The notes: a model not told the origin generated them from the letters alone. A stretch of DNA of 64,000 bases from Heliocybe sulcata (GCA_004369045.1 ML213504.1:2079284-2143283), one strand, 5' to 3'. Counted from the first letter of the stretch, positions 1 to 13,097 are shown. Numbers and translations are program-made.

Positions 1-191
1 CATGCGACGCACAGTATGTTGTCGATAGGGGGTATCGGCTGGTGCGCATGATCCGGAGTTTGCCGAAGCAATGTTTAATCAGTGATAACAAACTTGAACC
101 TCGTTGTTCCTCTTCTTGTCGCGACACAATCCCGCTCCGTCAAAACCATCGACAAGCAGCTTCTGCATTATAGTCGACGACAGGGGACAAG

Positions 192-1519
192 ATGTCGACG
201 GGCGTGGGGCCCTCTTGGATGCGCACGACCAATGCTATGGGCGGCGATACACTCACGAAGGCACCTGCAGCCGTGTACGGCATGCTGGGCTATCCCAGCT
301 CTCAGCAGCACGCTGTCAAGGAAGGGGTGAGACACACTGATCTAAAGTCTATGTACACATCTAAAGGCTCAATTATTAGATGCACCCTTCAATGAATCCA
401 ATAACTGACCAGACTGGAGCGTCTCGGATGGAACCCGAGGCATACGGGACTATCCATGCTGAGAACGGATGGCAAGCGGCCCATAAGAGATATGGTGCAC
501 GCGGTAGGAGGCCGCGTGAGCATATACCGCGGTTCATACCGCCGAGGATGCTACGTCTGCAGCAGCAGGCCACTCTATCTTTCCTGGGGGCCACCAATCA
601 GGTTCTTGCTAGCCGTGCTCATTCGCAGCAGAGCACAGCCCATCAGTCTAGCGGATCGTCGTTGGATCAGTATCTTCAGTCGATCCCGGCGGCGGCAGTG
701 GACACCGTTACCGCACAGTCTCGGGTGTCAGAGCAAAAACGTTCTCTACCTCGCTACAGTGAGCACTACGTTGCGGCAGCAGCACTCACCACACAAGGCC
801 CAAACGGATCTGCGGTCCCCGAGCCGACCTGGTCTGTCTCCCGGCAGCCCATGCCACAGGTATTTGCGCCACATGATGCTGTTCACGTTTCGTCAACAGT
901 AGCACCTCGGAATTCAAGCAAGCGCCGCCCCGATTCAAACTGTGCGCCTGTCAAGCTCGGTCAACAGGGCACTCCGCGGAGATCGCACTGCACTCTGGCC
1001 CATCGCAGCCAAAGCCCGGAGCATGGATTGTTTACCTGCTGGCCTCCGCAGCTTCATGCAAGGCATGCCACGATATTCGATCCATTCGGAGATCGCTCCG
1101 AAGCGGAGTGGCTTGCTACCGCCATCCTCGCCGCCGCCCATGAGCGATCCTCGCACCCGGAAGCTTCCGTGCAGTCGGCCATGTCACGTTCTAGCACTGA
1201 GGAGATATCGCCCGCTAGCAATATAGCAGCTTCAGCTTCGGCGCGCAATGTCAAGGTTTCACCATTGGCCATGGCTCCAGATGTCAGACTGGGCCAGCGG
1301 ACGTACGGTCTCGCTTTGTTCCCAACCAGTATCTGGGGAATGGACGGCTTAGAACATGCCGACACGCGTGAGCTATTTATCATAAATGGCGGCGACGCCA
1401 TGGACGATGTCCTGCAAAAGAAAACACAGGGGCCCTGTGGCAGCAAGCAGGCAGCTTGGGGCATCCATCGACAAGAGCAGCGAGGAGGAGATAGGCGGGC
1501 CCAGACAGGGCGTGCTTAA
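192..1519 (+). CDS. Unrecognised two-exon hypothetical protein
   Basis: I do not recognise this protein. Exon 1 (192-326, 45 codons) ends at a GTGAGA donor, and exon 2 opens after an ATTAG acceptor at 380 in the same phase. Removing this 53-bp intron joins the two frames into about 424 residues ending at TAA 1519. The protein is rich in Ser, Ala, Gln and Arg, with no membrane segment, signal peptide or enzyme motif that I can see. Residues 50-100 are basic (RGRRPREHIPR) and the middle is low in complexity, which suggests disorder. The fungal-sized intron and the 380-codon open frame are the only evidence for coding. It lies at the window edge with no neighbour within 3 kb. It could be a lineage-specific gene or a chance frame in GC-rich DNA. 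Confidence 0.42.
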
Positions 1520-4500
1520 GTCGCCACAGGGACACGTCAAGCCGCGTTAGAGCGGGACGAAAGGAATAGGTGGAAGCGGTAGCAAAGCTGCTGCGGAATG
1601 ACCTTGTGTTACTAACTTAGTTTTGCTTGTTGTATGGATGCCTTCGCTACGCGTGTCGGAAAGATGGTCTGTAAACAATGAAAAGCTTATTCTCCCAAAC
1701 CCGCAGGCAAAATCCAGTAGCATTCGCAACCAGCAGCCCGCACCCCGTACGGCACTACGTAGTAAGCGCCCGCCTGTTAGCGCACATCGGGTGGGACCGG
1801 CATTAGCCGAAACGCAAAGCCTAACCACGTCGGTGGCACGCATCTTGTTCCTCCCTTTCGACTGCCATCTTCAGTGGCAGTGGTCCAGACGTCTTGCTGA
1901 AGCAAAGCGACAGTCCGGAGACACCAAGGGCACAGTCTTGACAGCGCTTATCGATATCCGGTCTCTAAGAGAACCGCTCAGCCACTGAGCCACTCGCATC
2001 TGGTGCGTACTGAGGAACTTTCTCGGAACAAGGACGTATAGCATTGGTCGACAAGTTCCTGGCAGAGATAACCGGGACGCTCGTGGACCGGTACGCGCCG
2101 AGGTTACGCTGAACAGCGGCCGTGGATATCGCTGCTTCGTCTCGAACCCTTCAAGTTTCCTGCAGCGTCAGTGCGGATTGCGTACGTCCGGCTGTCAAAT
2201 GGACACCTCCAAAGAAAGTGAAGTCCTCCATAACTTGGTATATGACGGTCATCTCCATCCAGACTTGGGAAACACCAGATACGTGACCATCCGAGACCAA
2301 GGGTGCCGGTCCGCAAGCTGGAGCTCGCTCATAATCAAACAGGACGTATCTTCGCCTTGAACGAGGTTAGAACTGGCCCGGAGGGCTCTCATGATCGGTG
2401 AGTAGTGGGACGGGCATTCCAGAGATGATGAGGCCAAAGAGGACTGAGTTGTAGGGGAAATCGTGGTGCGTGATAGCATGATACTGCCCGCAGTTGATAG
2501 CTGATATTGCACGATTGTCCTAGGTTCCGTCTGAGCCTGAGCAGGCCCAAGCGCCAGGTCAGGACTGATACCCCCGTACGGCCCGCACCAATTCAGTGGT
2601 AAATGTTGTCCAATCCGTTCTGCGAGCACCAGCGATGCAGTAGCATCTCCCTTCAACGCTGCATCAATCCGACTATGCCCGACTGAAGCATTAGGGGTGC
2701 CCAGTCCTCCATGGATAGAGGAGCCATAAGCCTTCCACGTGGCGATGAGGTGCGAGTACTCTGACCAGCTTCAAGTACTTCGATGGTAGCAATGAAGAAT
2801 ATTTCCTGAAGTCTCGATCTCATGTACCTCTGCTCTCTATCGGTGAGTAGCAGTTATCACAAAGTTGCTGCGTGGGCATGATACTGCCGTTGGGTCCCGG
2901 ACCTCAAACTCGATAAGTGCACGGGTCGCGGGTCGAACAGGTGGGAATACCTTTTGTTCACATCCTCCAGAATTACGAACGCTGGACGCCACTGTGGCAA
3001 GGACTGCCGATGGTAAACAACGTTCTGGGCGTCGCTTCACGGTTGCTTCTGGCGCTGGCGGGTCTTATTACTGCAGTCCCAACCCGCTAACGCCACAGGC
3101 CCCTTGTACTTCTGACGCCTTCGGCAAACGAGAGGGGTACTTTCCAGCTGAAGAGACCAGGAGAAACAGAAAGGATATACGTCTGAAATGCCAAAGATTC
3201 ATCATGTATCAAACGCGGTAAGATTGTGGCTTATTTGGCCCTTTGGCGGTTCTCGGGTGTGGCGCGTGATGTGGCGCACGGACGAAACTATACAGTCCAC
3301 CGAAGAAATTGCGTCTATCACGACTACTGGGCGAGACAGGGTACGTGGTATCGACTACAGGGCGCACCAGCATTACTACCGAAACCCTTCATATATTCTC
3401 TTCCAGGCAATCGACAATCGGTGGGGGAGTACTCCACCCACGCGGGTACGATAGCAGCTTCTACCCGCCAATGTAGTGCAGGGCATATTGCGAGCTGCTG
3501 TACCGGCGATGTATGACACCAGAATCAACGTCCGCGGACTGCGCCTGCACCCGTACGTAAGGTCTGACAGCATTCTTCCTTCGCCTAAAAAAGGGCCTGT
3601 CGCACAGCGGCGATGCATATGCATAGTCGCAACAAGAGATGGAGAAGCCAGGACCAAGGCTCTAGATCAAGGAATAAGCAACAGGCTCAAGAGGGTGGGG
3701 ACGGAGGGGTCCGCCTAAAGGGTCGGATGATGTTACGACTGACGAAATCCACGAGATGTCGCAAGACAGGCCGGGACAGATACATCGACAGCGGAATTAA
3801 TGCGTGTCGGTGCAATGGCCTGTAAAAACCGAAGAACTGATAAATATCTGCTCCCGATCTCATTTAAGGCTGCCATTTAATACCTTGGTAAGACCATAAG
3901 CAACGATAGCGTTCGCGACGTCGCCCGCAATCCCGCCGCACACTGGTGCTGTGCTTTGGCACCGTCTTCGAAAGCAGAAGGTATAGGATCCCTTCTCAAA
4001 TCCAGCAACTCCGTACCGCCTGCCCACTTTCCCTGCCCATACTTCGCCTGCGGTAATCCAGGTCTTCCATGGCCCCTTCATCCAACCTTCGAGAGACCAC
4101 TGACATGCCCGAGATGGTAAATTCGTCTGCACTGCTTGAACTAGATGATTTCCAATGGCGAGGGCGCATAGGATATGCCTATAATGGATGCGACAGCAGT
4201 AACTTCGTGCAGGACAACAATTGAGAAGAGAAGAGACGGTAGCACGGTCCCATTTCAAGCAGACAGTTCCTCAAATTCCCCCTATATCGCCCAGTAGAAC
4301 TGCCATTGGGTGTATGCGTGTTCTGCTCGGCTACGAGTAGACAAAGTGAAGTGGCCCATGGTAATAGCGAAAGGACGGAGAAACATCGTTACGTTATTCC
4401 CACGGTAACTAAAGCTCAAATATTTGAATACGTCACTCATCCAATCAGTGCTGATCTGAGTCCGAGTCCCACTCACAGACCCCATCGCCCAAATGCAGTC

Positions 4501-4539
4501 CTCGCCGTCCTCGATTCTTTCTCGACACATTTCCCAACG
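1520..4539. other. Gene-poor stretch, no supported gene
   Basis: Several frames of 60-135 codons occur on both strands, the longest on minus at 2249-2656 and 3860-4258. None shows a recognisable domain, and I could not join them through plausible introns. The last few hundred bases before 4540 are the likely promoter and leader of the phosphomannose isomerase gene. One frame there (from 4306) runs in phase into its start codon, so an extended N-terminus cannot be excluded. Confidence 0.5.
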
Positions 4540-6027
4540 ATGACCCCCGCGCCCGTCTTTAAGATTCTGCCATCCACACAGAAGTATGACTGGGGAAAGA
4601 AGGGATTGTCTTCCAAGGTCGCGCAGTTCGCGGCCGCCTCGAAGATCCCTGGTTTCGAGCTGGATCAGAGCACGCCGTACGCCGAGGTACGCAGCATAAC
4701 AAATCAGATATTATACTTTGGTTGAGAGCCGCGGATGTTAGCTCTGGATGGGCACACACCCAAGCGGCCCTTCGCGCGTTCTCGACACCAACGAGCTCTT
4801 GTCCGAGCATCTGGCAAAGAACCCGGATCTGATGGGCACGCAAGTCCTAAACAAGTTCGATAATGCCAAACACGGAAACATCCCGTTCCTCTTCAAGGTC
4901 CTCGCTATCGAGAAGGCGCTCAGTATCCAGACCCATCCCGACAAGGAGACTGCAAAGATCTTGCACAAGGAGAAGCCAGATATTTACAAGGGTGAGCCTA
5001 CCGGAATTCACTGGACACAGTGTTGATGGCGCCCAGACGACAACCACAAACCTGAAATGGCACTGGCCATCTCACCCTTCACAGCCCTTTGCGGTTTCCT
5101 CCCTCTCCCCAAGCTCGCCACCTACATCTCCTCTGTCCCCGAATTCTCCGCCCTCATCCCCTCCGCCATCTCCTCCGCCTTCCTTTCCCAAGTCTCATCT
5201 TCCCCAGACCCAGCCTCCCCGGACGTCAAAGCCTCCCTGCGCGACGTCTTCTCCGCGGTCATGACCGCCTCCGAGTCGCTCTTCAAGTCTGAGCTGACCA
5301 AGTTAGTCAAGAGGTACGCGAATGGTGAGGTGAAGGAAGACGAGGGGGACGTGAAGGACTTAGTGTTGCAGCTGGAGAGTCAGTTCCCGGGCGACATCGG
5401 CGTGTTCTGCGCGTTCATGCTCAACTACGTGAAGCTCCAACCCGGTGAGGCCATCTTCCTCGCCGCCGGAGAGCCGCACGCGTACGTATCCGGAGGTGCG
5501 CTGCATTCCCACCTCTCCGAACCACGTACTCACCTCGCCCAGACATCATGGAATGCATGGCCACCTCCGACAACGTCATCCGCGCCGGGCTGACCCCCAA
5601 GCTGCGCGACATCCCGAACCTCGTCGCCGGGCTCACCTATACCTCCGCCGCCCCCTCCAAACACCTCATCAAGCCCGCGCCCTTTGTCCGCGCCGAGACG
5701 TTTGCGACTACCGTGGAGCTGTACGACCCGCCCGTGCCCGAGTTCAGCGTGCTGCAGATCAAGGTGCCGCCTACCAGCGGGAAGAGCGAGACCGATAAGC
5801 CAGAGGAGGGCGTGGTGGCGGAGGCGGCGAAGGTGGAAACGCTTGCCCCGATTTCGGGGCCGAGTATCGCGATCGTGACGAGCGGAGGGGGAAGGGTGGC
5901 GTGGGCGAAGCAGGCGGGTGGGTTGGAGCTGGGGACTGGAGATGTGGTTTTTGTGGGAGCGGGGACGGAGGTGGAGGTGCTGGGCGGAGGGGAGGGGATG
6001 GTGGTGTATTGGGCGTTTGTTGAGTAA
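4540..6027 (+). CDS. PMI: Mannose-6-phosphate isomerase (phosphomannose isomerase, type I)
   Basis: Zinc enzyme interconverting fructose-6-phosphate and mannose-6-phosphate in the cytosol. It feeds GDP-mannose synthesis for glycosylation and cell-wall mannan. Four exons (4540-4686, 4742-4991, 5037-5495, 5543-6027) give 446 residues, usual for fungal type I enzymes. Metal-site motifs are in order: WMGTHPSGPS, the QTHPDK motif (Gln and His ligands), HKPEMA (Glu ligand, formed across the second splice) and AGEPHAY (His). The third splice rebuilds the conserved [22 protein letters not shown] region, a strong check on the join. The start chosen (MTPAPVF) matches the family N-terminus; an in-frame upstream ATG at 4306 would add 78 unrelated residues. 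The last 150 codons are GC-rich with a variable acidic loop. Confidence 0.95.
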
Positions 6028-7268
6028 GAGAAATGGTTTGTTTGTCCCAGCGACAATGGAGAAATCAGAATGAATGAATGTAATCGTAGGACACCCATAG
6101 ATGTGAAAGACGCAGCTTCCTGTGTTCCGAAACGGAACTCGAAAACCGATGGTTGTGTTGGGACTATCGTGCCAAGGAAGCTGTCAGGGAAATCCCAAGC
6201 CATCCCAGATGCTCATGGAAGTCCACGAAAATTCGTGCTAGTTCCTAGAGCAAATGTGTAATGCGCACCTGCCATGACTGTATCCTACCACTACCTCGCA
6301 ATTCATTGAACAGCCCGAGAGCATGCTCGCAACACCTGGATCGAAATAGCACGAACTGCTACTATGTCGCTGGGCATGTGGGCATGCTGTCGAGCTGGTT
6401 AAATATGACGTTCCTCGTCAAGCTGTAGCAGAGAGGTCTCGTATTCAAGGTTGCACGAAGTCTGTCGTGGGTTCGTCAGCGGACGCGTTTTTGACAGACA
6501 GAGCAGCTTGGAGGAGCAATTTCTGTTACATAGGAAATGAAGCAGGCATGCGGAGCCTAGAGCGTGAACGCGACGCACGTACAATTAGTCAATATCCAGG
6601 ATCTCTCGCACACTGGACGTTTGTCTTTCTTCAACGCCAACGTAGCATAGGACGAACCTCGATGACTCGAGGAGTTCCCGATACTCAAGCTCATCTCAGG
6701 AGAGAAAGAGCAATTGAGTGAAGATGGATTCTGCGCGAGGGCGCATAGGATTGCAGAGCCATGCGGTAGATCGCCAGTTTCGTCAGGTAACTTCACAGTC
6801 ATGATTCATTCTATTCCTTTGACCTTCATGGACAAGTCATAGTCTTGGTTGTGGCTCCCTCTTCGCTCTGCGTTGGGTCCGGTATCCGTGAATCCGTCCG
6901 CTTGATATGGACGTGGTCATCTCGATAATGTCGCAGCAATAGAGCTCGTCTGCGCCTCTTTAAAAAGACTAGAGTACGCGCGGCGCCAGCAAGGGTGGCC
7001 GCGAGGAACGAGAGACAGCAACATGCATTGCCTGCGCCACTTCTCGAAGCCTCCTATACTTATGAATATTGTCGCAGCAATATAATTCTCACGCCATTTA
7101 CTCTGGGCCTATTGACGCGTTCAACTTGAAGCTTAAGGTGCTCGACGAGTACTCTAGAGTTCCTGGTCCATCCTTCTCCCTGCCACAATTAAAAACTCTC
7201 AAGCTTGATCAGTTCATTAGCGGCGCTGTATAGGCGTGCTTTGAGGTAGCAGAGACACTCGAAGCAGC
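6028..7268. other. 1.2-kb intergenic region
   Basis: No supported gene. It holds the 3' flank of the phosphomannose isomerase gene and the promoter of the MYND gene. A 13-bp direct repeat (TGTCGCAGCAATA) occurs at 6929-6941 and again at 7070-7082. It may be a repeated factor site upstream of 7269, or chance. Confidence 0.4.
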
Positions 7269-9636
7269 ATGTCTAGAAGAGGGACCGACACAACTCAGGC
7301 TGATAAGGATGCAATCTTGGCCCAACTGTTCGCCTTCTATGAATCATCCGAATACAAATGCACACCAGCGAAGCCGTCAGATGCGGAGCTCATAAGAGAT
7401 AGATTACGGCGTCACCTGAAAACGAAGGAATGGCTCTCATCGCTGCGTGTTCTTTGCGAGTACTATAATATACCAGGTACGTTCGTTCAATCACTCGTGA
7501 TACAGCCGCCCGAACGTACAGGAGTTTACGTGACCTTTAGATCTCACCCACAGGAGCGGTCTCAAGCAAGTTTGCAATGATTTCGATGCCATCTGGCAGC
7601 GACTGTCCACAGCCTTTGAGAGAAACCAGGGAGACAAAGCGATCATGACTTCTCTGGGGGTCATCTATACGGCCATATGCGCAGACACACTACTGTGCGA
7701 TAAGGCATTCCAAGCGGGTGAGTTAGGTGCAACAATATCTTTCGTAGTGATATGACGATAGTTCAGGACTACTTGACCAATTCGTCGTACTTCTTGTCGA
7801 TGAGTCCTGCCAGAACATGGCGCTCCATGGTTTATTAGCCAGCATAAGCAATAGCAGCGAGGAAGTCAGGGTCAAAGTCGCTAAGAAAAGTCCCATTCTG
7901 CTCGATATTCTTGACGAGCATTCGGGTGACGAAAGCACGGCAGACATCGCTATAAGCATCATTCTCTCCGCAATACAACCAATTCTCCAAGGCCGTGATG
8001 ATCCTGATCCCATTCTTCTCGATGCAATTTGCTTGCCTCGGATTCTACGGGCAATCCTTCGCGAGATGCGGAAGCGTACCATATCTTCATCGAATGTTGG
8101 AATGTGGTTCGGTCTGGTTGGCTCCATCGGCAGCCATTGCCCAAGTGACTTGAAGGGGTGTCCCTCGGCATTGGAGCTACTTGTCGGAAGCTTCAGCAGC
8201 AAAGACATGAGGCTTCGCTACCAGAGTATTGGCGCCCTCGGTGGGTACTGTGCTGCCTTCGCGGAGCAGGACGACCATAGTATCAGTCCAAGGAAGTTGC
8301 TTGAAAGGGTTCGGACTGGGTTTCCTGATCATCTGAATGCCATACTTGATCGGTATGGCCGGCAGCAATGCGAGTCGTATCAGATCTTTACCTGCCAGGT
8401 GATATATGGTGAGGCCATGCTGCGGAACGCTCAAGACCGGGACTTCTATGCGTTGGGAAAGGTCTTGTCCCGCTTGATGCAGAATACCAGGGCACATATG
8501 TGGGACGGAGAGTTTCGTGCAGACCATGGCATACCAATGGACTCCGGACTGCCCTACGTGCGTTGGGTAGACGCGATACCACACTGCGCTGAAGCTCTGC
8601 GCAGCAAGGGCGATATCGCCCTAGCCAACATCGTCATGCTCGAGTATCTCGTAATGAACAAACAGATAACTCTTGCCCACGACCTCGCAGAGAAAGCGAT
8701 GAAGCGCAGCCCTGAGGTGGCCTACTTCCACTTCATAGCTGTACATACAGCGGATAACGCCCGCACGCGCTTGCTGCTTGCGAAGAAAGGTTTGCGTGCC
8801 AAGCACACCACACCGTTTCTTCAGTTTGCTCTGCTGGAGTATGCTATCGAACAGGCCATTGATCTCCAAATGCAGCTGCTCAGTTCGGAGACACTTATAT
8901 GTGACAGCGAGAAAAGATGGAGTCTGGCCGTCGCTCTGTTAAATGATGCGCTGGCTGATGCGGAAACATACATTACAACTGCTCCACCCGATTCGAGTCT
9001 TATGAAGACAATACTCAACATCTATATCGTATGGACCTTGGTCGTCAAAGGTCTGGACGTATTTGTTGAGAAACTTGAATCTTATGTGCGTACCTGCCTT
9101 AACGCCTCCGAGTATACGTCTGGAGATTGCTCACATGTTGCCCTCCAGGATCTGCTCCAGAGAGCCCAGTCCGCCGAGGAGTTTAGCACCTTGTGCGGCT
9201 CTACAGTGCGCAATACAGATATGCGCTTCGTCCGTCAAGCGATCATATCCATGTACCCCTCAGCTGTCAAGGAGTGGCGTGATCTGGTCAGCCGCTTCGA
9301 CAGCGAGACCGACAGATTTCAACCAACGAAAGAAGATGTGGACAGTGGCCTCCTTGAGCGTCTCGAGGGACTGTCTTTTTCTAATACAGACCCTGCAGCT
9401 AAGCGGAAATGGGGACGCCCTGGAATATGTATAAGCACCGCGAGTCTGTATCGTTGCTCGGCATGTGGCATAACGAGCGCGATGCTGCGTAAATGTTCCA
9501 GATGCGGGAAGGCCTGGTATGTCCATCAGCTACCATATCCTTGCTGAGGGTATTATTTGATTCCGACGTTGGCAGGTACTGTGGCAAGGACTGCCAGCGG
9601 TCTCATTGGTCCGCGCACAAGGCGGAATGTCGCTAG
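7269..9636 (+). CDS. MYND-type zinc finger protein
   Basis: Four exons (7269-7476, 7541-7717, 7767-9516, 9576-9636) give 731 residues. The last intron splits the zinc finger. Joined, the C-terminus reads CSACG, CSRCG, WYCGKDCQ, HWSAHKAEC, a complete C6HC MYND finger ending at the stop. The rest is helical and armadillo/TPR-like without a clear catalytic motif; no SET domain is visible, so it is not a SMYD-type methyltransferase. MYND fingers usually bind proline-rich partner peptides, so a protein-interaction role is inferred. Such proteins are strongly expanded in Agaricomycetes. For the first intron the acceptor at 7540 keeps the frame, whereas the nearer CAG at 7553 would break it. Confidence 0.88.
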
Positions 9637-10078
9637 TCTGAGGCAGTTGTATGCCGCACCAGAGCCCGATGCTCTAATCATCAGAGTGTTCCAGCATACA
9701 CGCACCTGTGCTGTGTCATTCAATGTCCATGTATCGATACCGATTCTTTGAACATCATAGGATCAAAGGCCCCTGAGCCACAGTTATTGACGCTGTCCGG
9801 GACCGGTTACTTGAGACAAAGCAGAGTACCGTCAGATTTTGCGTCAATAGAGACTCATGAGCAGCAGAGCAGCTCAAGCCAGAATGCAAGTCCTGGGTTT
9901 GAAATTCGAGCAAATGAGAGACACATGTGATTACCCCGGATTCACCCCGGGCGTGGGGGAGCAGCCGGACCATGATTAGTATTTAACAGCAAAGTACTGG
10001 GCGCTAAGTCCTGCGTCTGCACCGCTTGCTCGCACTCTTGCTTCTTCCCCTGCTCTTCCTGCTTAAGTTCTTGGTACT
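9637..10078. promoter_or_regulatory. Promoter region of the acyl-CoA dehydrogenase gene
   Basis: A 440-bp gap with no supported gene. Near 9932-9956 are paired CCCCGG-type blocks and a GTGGGG element, of the kind bound by fungal GC-box or carbon-repression zinc-finger factors. This is suggestive only. A CT-rich tract (about 10020-10070) leads directly into the start codon. Confidence 0.3.
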
Positions 10079-11672
10079 ATGTCTACGCCTCTCCGCTCCT
10101 TGAAGTTAGCCAGTCGGACTACCCGACAGTGCAGGCTCTCTTCGAGGGCCTTCTCCTGTTCGGCCAGACGAGGGTCAGAAGTGAACTCGCTACACACCTT
10201 CACAGACGAGGAGAACATGCTGCGGGAATCTGGTAGGCATATCACCAATGGCTGAAACTTTGACGTTTCTGAGGCACGGATAGTCCAGCGGTTTGCACAG
10301 GACGTAGTCGCACCGAAGGTCAGAGAGATGGACGAGGCTGAGAGGATGGATCCTGAAATCATTAAGAGTCTCTTCGAACAAGGGGTACGTTCATTGGGAC
10401 TCGTAACTCATATCACATATAACTGACGTGCTAAGTTGCCCTAGCTCATGGGCATCGAGACAAGTGCGGACCACGGCGGTGCCGAGTCCTCCTTCACCTC
10501 CGCCATCATTGTCATCGAAGAGCTCGCCAAAATTGACCCGTCCGTCTCGGTGCTATGTGACGTCCATAATACTCTTGTCAATACCATCTTCCGGAAATAT
10601 GCTACGAAGGAGCAGCAGGACAAGTGGTTACCCCAACTGGCCGAATCGAAGGTGAGTGCCCATCAAAACTGGATACGTGTCCACTGTAAAATTCATGATA
10701 CTGTACAGCTTGGCTCATTCTGCTTGTCCGAGCCTGCATCCGGGTCAGACGCATTTGCCCTCCAAACACGAGCAAAGAAGGACGGGAGCCACTGGATAAT
10801 CAATGGCTCGAAGATGTGGATCACGAACTCGTACGAGGCTGAGATCTTCCTTATCTTCGCCAACGTATGTGGCCAGCATGCTCACAGGCAGGTGTCTGAG
10901 GCTGATCGCACTGTTCCTCAAAGGTCGACCCGAGTAAAGGTTACAAAGGCATCACCTGCTTCGTCGCCACCAAGGACATGGGCATCCAGATCGCGAAGAA
11001 GGAGCAGAAACTCGGCATCCGGGCGTCGTCGACGTGTACTCTCAACTTTGACGACCTCAAGGTGCCAGAGGAGAACGTTATCGGGGAAGTCGGACAGGGG
11101 TACAAGATCGCCATCGAGATTCTGAATGAGGGTGAGTGCCTATTGAATGGCATGAGATGGAACGGTATCCAACCCACACCTCTTATAGGTCGTGTTGGAA
11201 TTGCCGCGCAGATGGTCGGCCTCGCTCAAGGCGCGTTCGCGAAATCCGTCCCCTACACGTACGAGCGGAAACAATTCGGCCAGCCCATCGGTACTTTCCA
11301 AGGCATGGCCCACCAAATCGCGCAAGCGGCAGTCGAGATCGAGGCCGCCCGACTCCTCACGTACAACGCGGCAAGAACAAAGGAGGAGGGTAAGAGCTTC
11401 GTGAAGGAGGCGGCAATGGCCAAGTACTACTCCAGCGTGGTTGCGCAGAAGGTTGCTGGGAGCGCGATTGAGTGGGCGGGAGGAGTGGGCTTCACGAGGG
11501 AGACTGGGATCGAGAAGTACTGGAGGGATTCGAAGATCGTGAGTGCTGTCCTTGAGCTCCAATCCAGAACATTGCTAACTAGTATCATACCCTGCAGGGA
11601 GCTATCTATGAGGGCACCTCGAATATCCAGCTTAACACTATTGCTAAATTTATCCAGAAGGAATACTCATAA
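10079..11672 (+). CDS. Acyl-CoA dehydrogenase, short/branched-chain type, mitochondrial
   Basis: FAD enzyme of beta-oxidation and branched-chain amino acid breakdown, passing electrons to ETF. Seven exons (10079-10232, 10284-10384, 10445-10651, 10709-10864, 10923/4-11131, 11189-11538, 11598-11672) give 416 residues. The N-terminus is Arg/Ser-rich without acidic residues, fitting a mitochondrial presequence. Then come MGIETSADHGGA, the FAD/substrate signature CLSEPASGSDAF, and KMWITNSYEA. Near the C-terminus are VGFTRETGIEKYWRDSKI and YEGTSNIQLNTIAKFI, where YEGTS carries the catalytic Glu region. Ending in KEYS, it resembles SBCAD (ACADSB-like) proteins most. The first intron must use the GATAG acceptor at 10283, because CTGAG ten bases upstream breaks the frame. 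It converges on HEM25, leaving about 110 bp between stops. Confidence 0.94.
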
Positions 11673-11782
11673 CGGACAGACACTCACCTCGCATACTCAT
11701 ATGGCCTACTATATATCTGACATTAGCAATGTAACAATACGACAAGAACAGGGCATCACTGTGCGTCCAGGGCCTGAAGATG

Positions 11783-13097
11783 TCAGGGTTGTTTTTGAGA
11801 CGCTGCGAACATCAAGACTGCTTCATAGATCGTCCATCCAATAGCGGAGCTCAAGACTTTGCGTCCTATCCGAAGGGAGACGCCATCGAGAAATCCGGCA
11901 ACGCCGCGTTGCTAGAATAGCAATATTACACCCCTAGACTTCAGCGCGGTGACAAAGGTTGCTACTTACTGCAAGGATGGTTTTGATGGTGCTCAGCATT
12001 CCGCGGTATCGCACTTCAGAGCGGACTTGCACCTTAGTCTGTGTACTCGTAAACGTCAACAATAGGGTGAAATAGGATGGGAGAGAATGACCTTGATAAC
12101 ATCAAATGGGTGCGTGCTGAGGGTGGCAAAAGCGCTTGCGGAAGCTGCTGCTGCACTGTGCATCAGCGAGGAGCTGCCGGCGGACGCTGATGGCATAGCT
12201 CGTGCTGCGAAACCACGTCAGTTGCGAATTGTACCAAGTAGACGAGGATGGTACTAGGCAGGACTTACTCATTTCTCGCTTGAGTCCCTCGTAGGAGAGC
12301 ACGAACAAACCTGCATAGGGTGCATCCCTGAGTGCGGAAGCTGTGAACCCGCGCAGGAGTTCGGATGGTCCTGAGCGGAAGATGGAGCCGACGGAGCCTA
12401 AGAAACTGTCATATTTGTATATCCCACTCTAGAGCAACATGGAAAAGAATTAGCCCTAGATGTACGTAGATAATGAGAAAAGACTCTAACTTCGAATCGA
12501 GCCTTGAGCACTGAGAATGGATTCAAGATGAATCCGGCGGCGACTCGGGTTGTCGCGCCAGCCAGGAGGTTCCCTTGGCTGTTGAGTTTTGGCAAGACGG
12601 AGCCCCTACTTTGTCCTGACTGTGGGCTTGAGGCAGAAAAGTAGGGCACCTTGGCAAGAGCAGTGCGGACTGCGTTCAGGCCGGTCATGTATATGGCAAT
12701 CCCGGGAACATTGCTGCAATTTGGGCAAGTTAGATGGAGTAAGTGGTAAAACAAGGACTATGCGTATACCGTGCTAGTGTAGCAGTAGTGCCTCGCCAAA
12801 GGCCTAGAGGACCTTCTGAGGCTACGACATTGCGCGCCACGTACAGGATCCTGGGTCTATTCCGGCTTAGGCCAGTCAAATTCAGAGCAAGCGCAGCAAA
12901 ACTTCTGACCTCTTATCTGGAACATGGTCACCTTGTTGTAATCGTGTCTTCAGCAAGTCAACTTCGGAGAGCGCGCAGGAATCGCTTCAGTTCAGGTCAC
13001 ATACGCGGCTGGTTCAAGAGAGCGTACGTGGTTGGAGACAAATGCTTGAGGCGAAACCCGATAATGCACCTTCAAACAAAATGTTCTTAGGACTCAT
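11783..13097 (-). CDS. HEM25: Mitochondrial glycine transporter (SLC25A38/HEM25 family)
   Basis: Inner-membrane carrier importing glycine for 5-aminolevulinate synthesis, the first step of heme formation. It reads from MSPKNILFEGALSGFASS at 13097 to a TGA at 11783, over about seven short exons. Joined segments give the carrier signatures LQPLDLLKTRLQQG (PxD/K motif, repeat 1), LWRGTTATLARNVPGIAIYM, LNPFSVLKARFE (repeat 2), LLRGFTASALRDAPYAGLF and STHPFDVIK (repeat 3), then a tail ending QKQP. The RNVPGIAIYMTGL and RDAPYAGLF blocks are typical of the SLC25A38 branch and separate it from other carriers. The first splice (CCAC then TTGAC) restores the PLD signature. Both neighbours act in mitochondria (acyl-CoA dehydrogenase) or nucleus, so there is no pathway cluster. 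The exact donor of the second intron (AGAG/GTCAGA) is my best guess. Confidence 0.9.

Noticed and set aside
4306-4539. 78-residue N-terminal extension of phosphomannose isomerase
   Set aside because: In frame, but unlike any family member and not a convincing presequence; MTPAPVFKI fits known N-termini.
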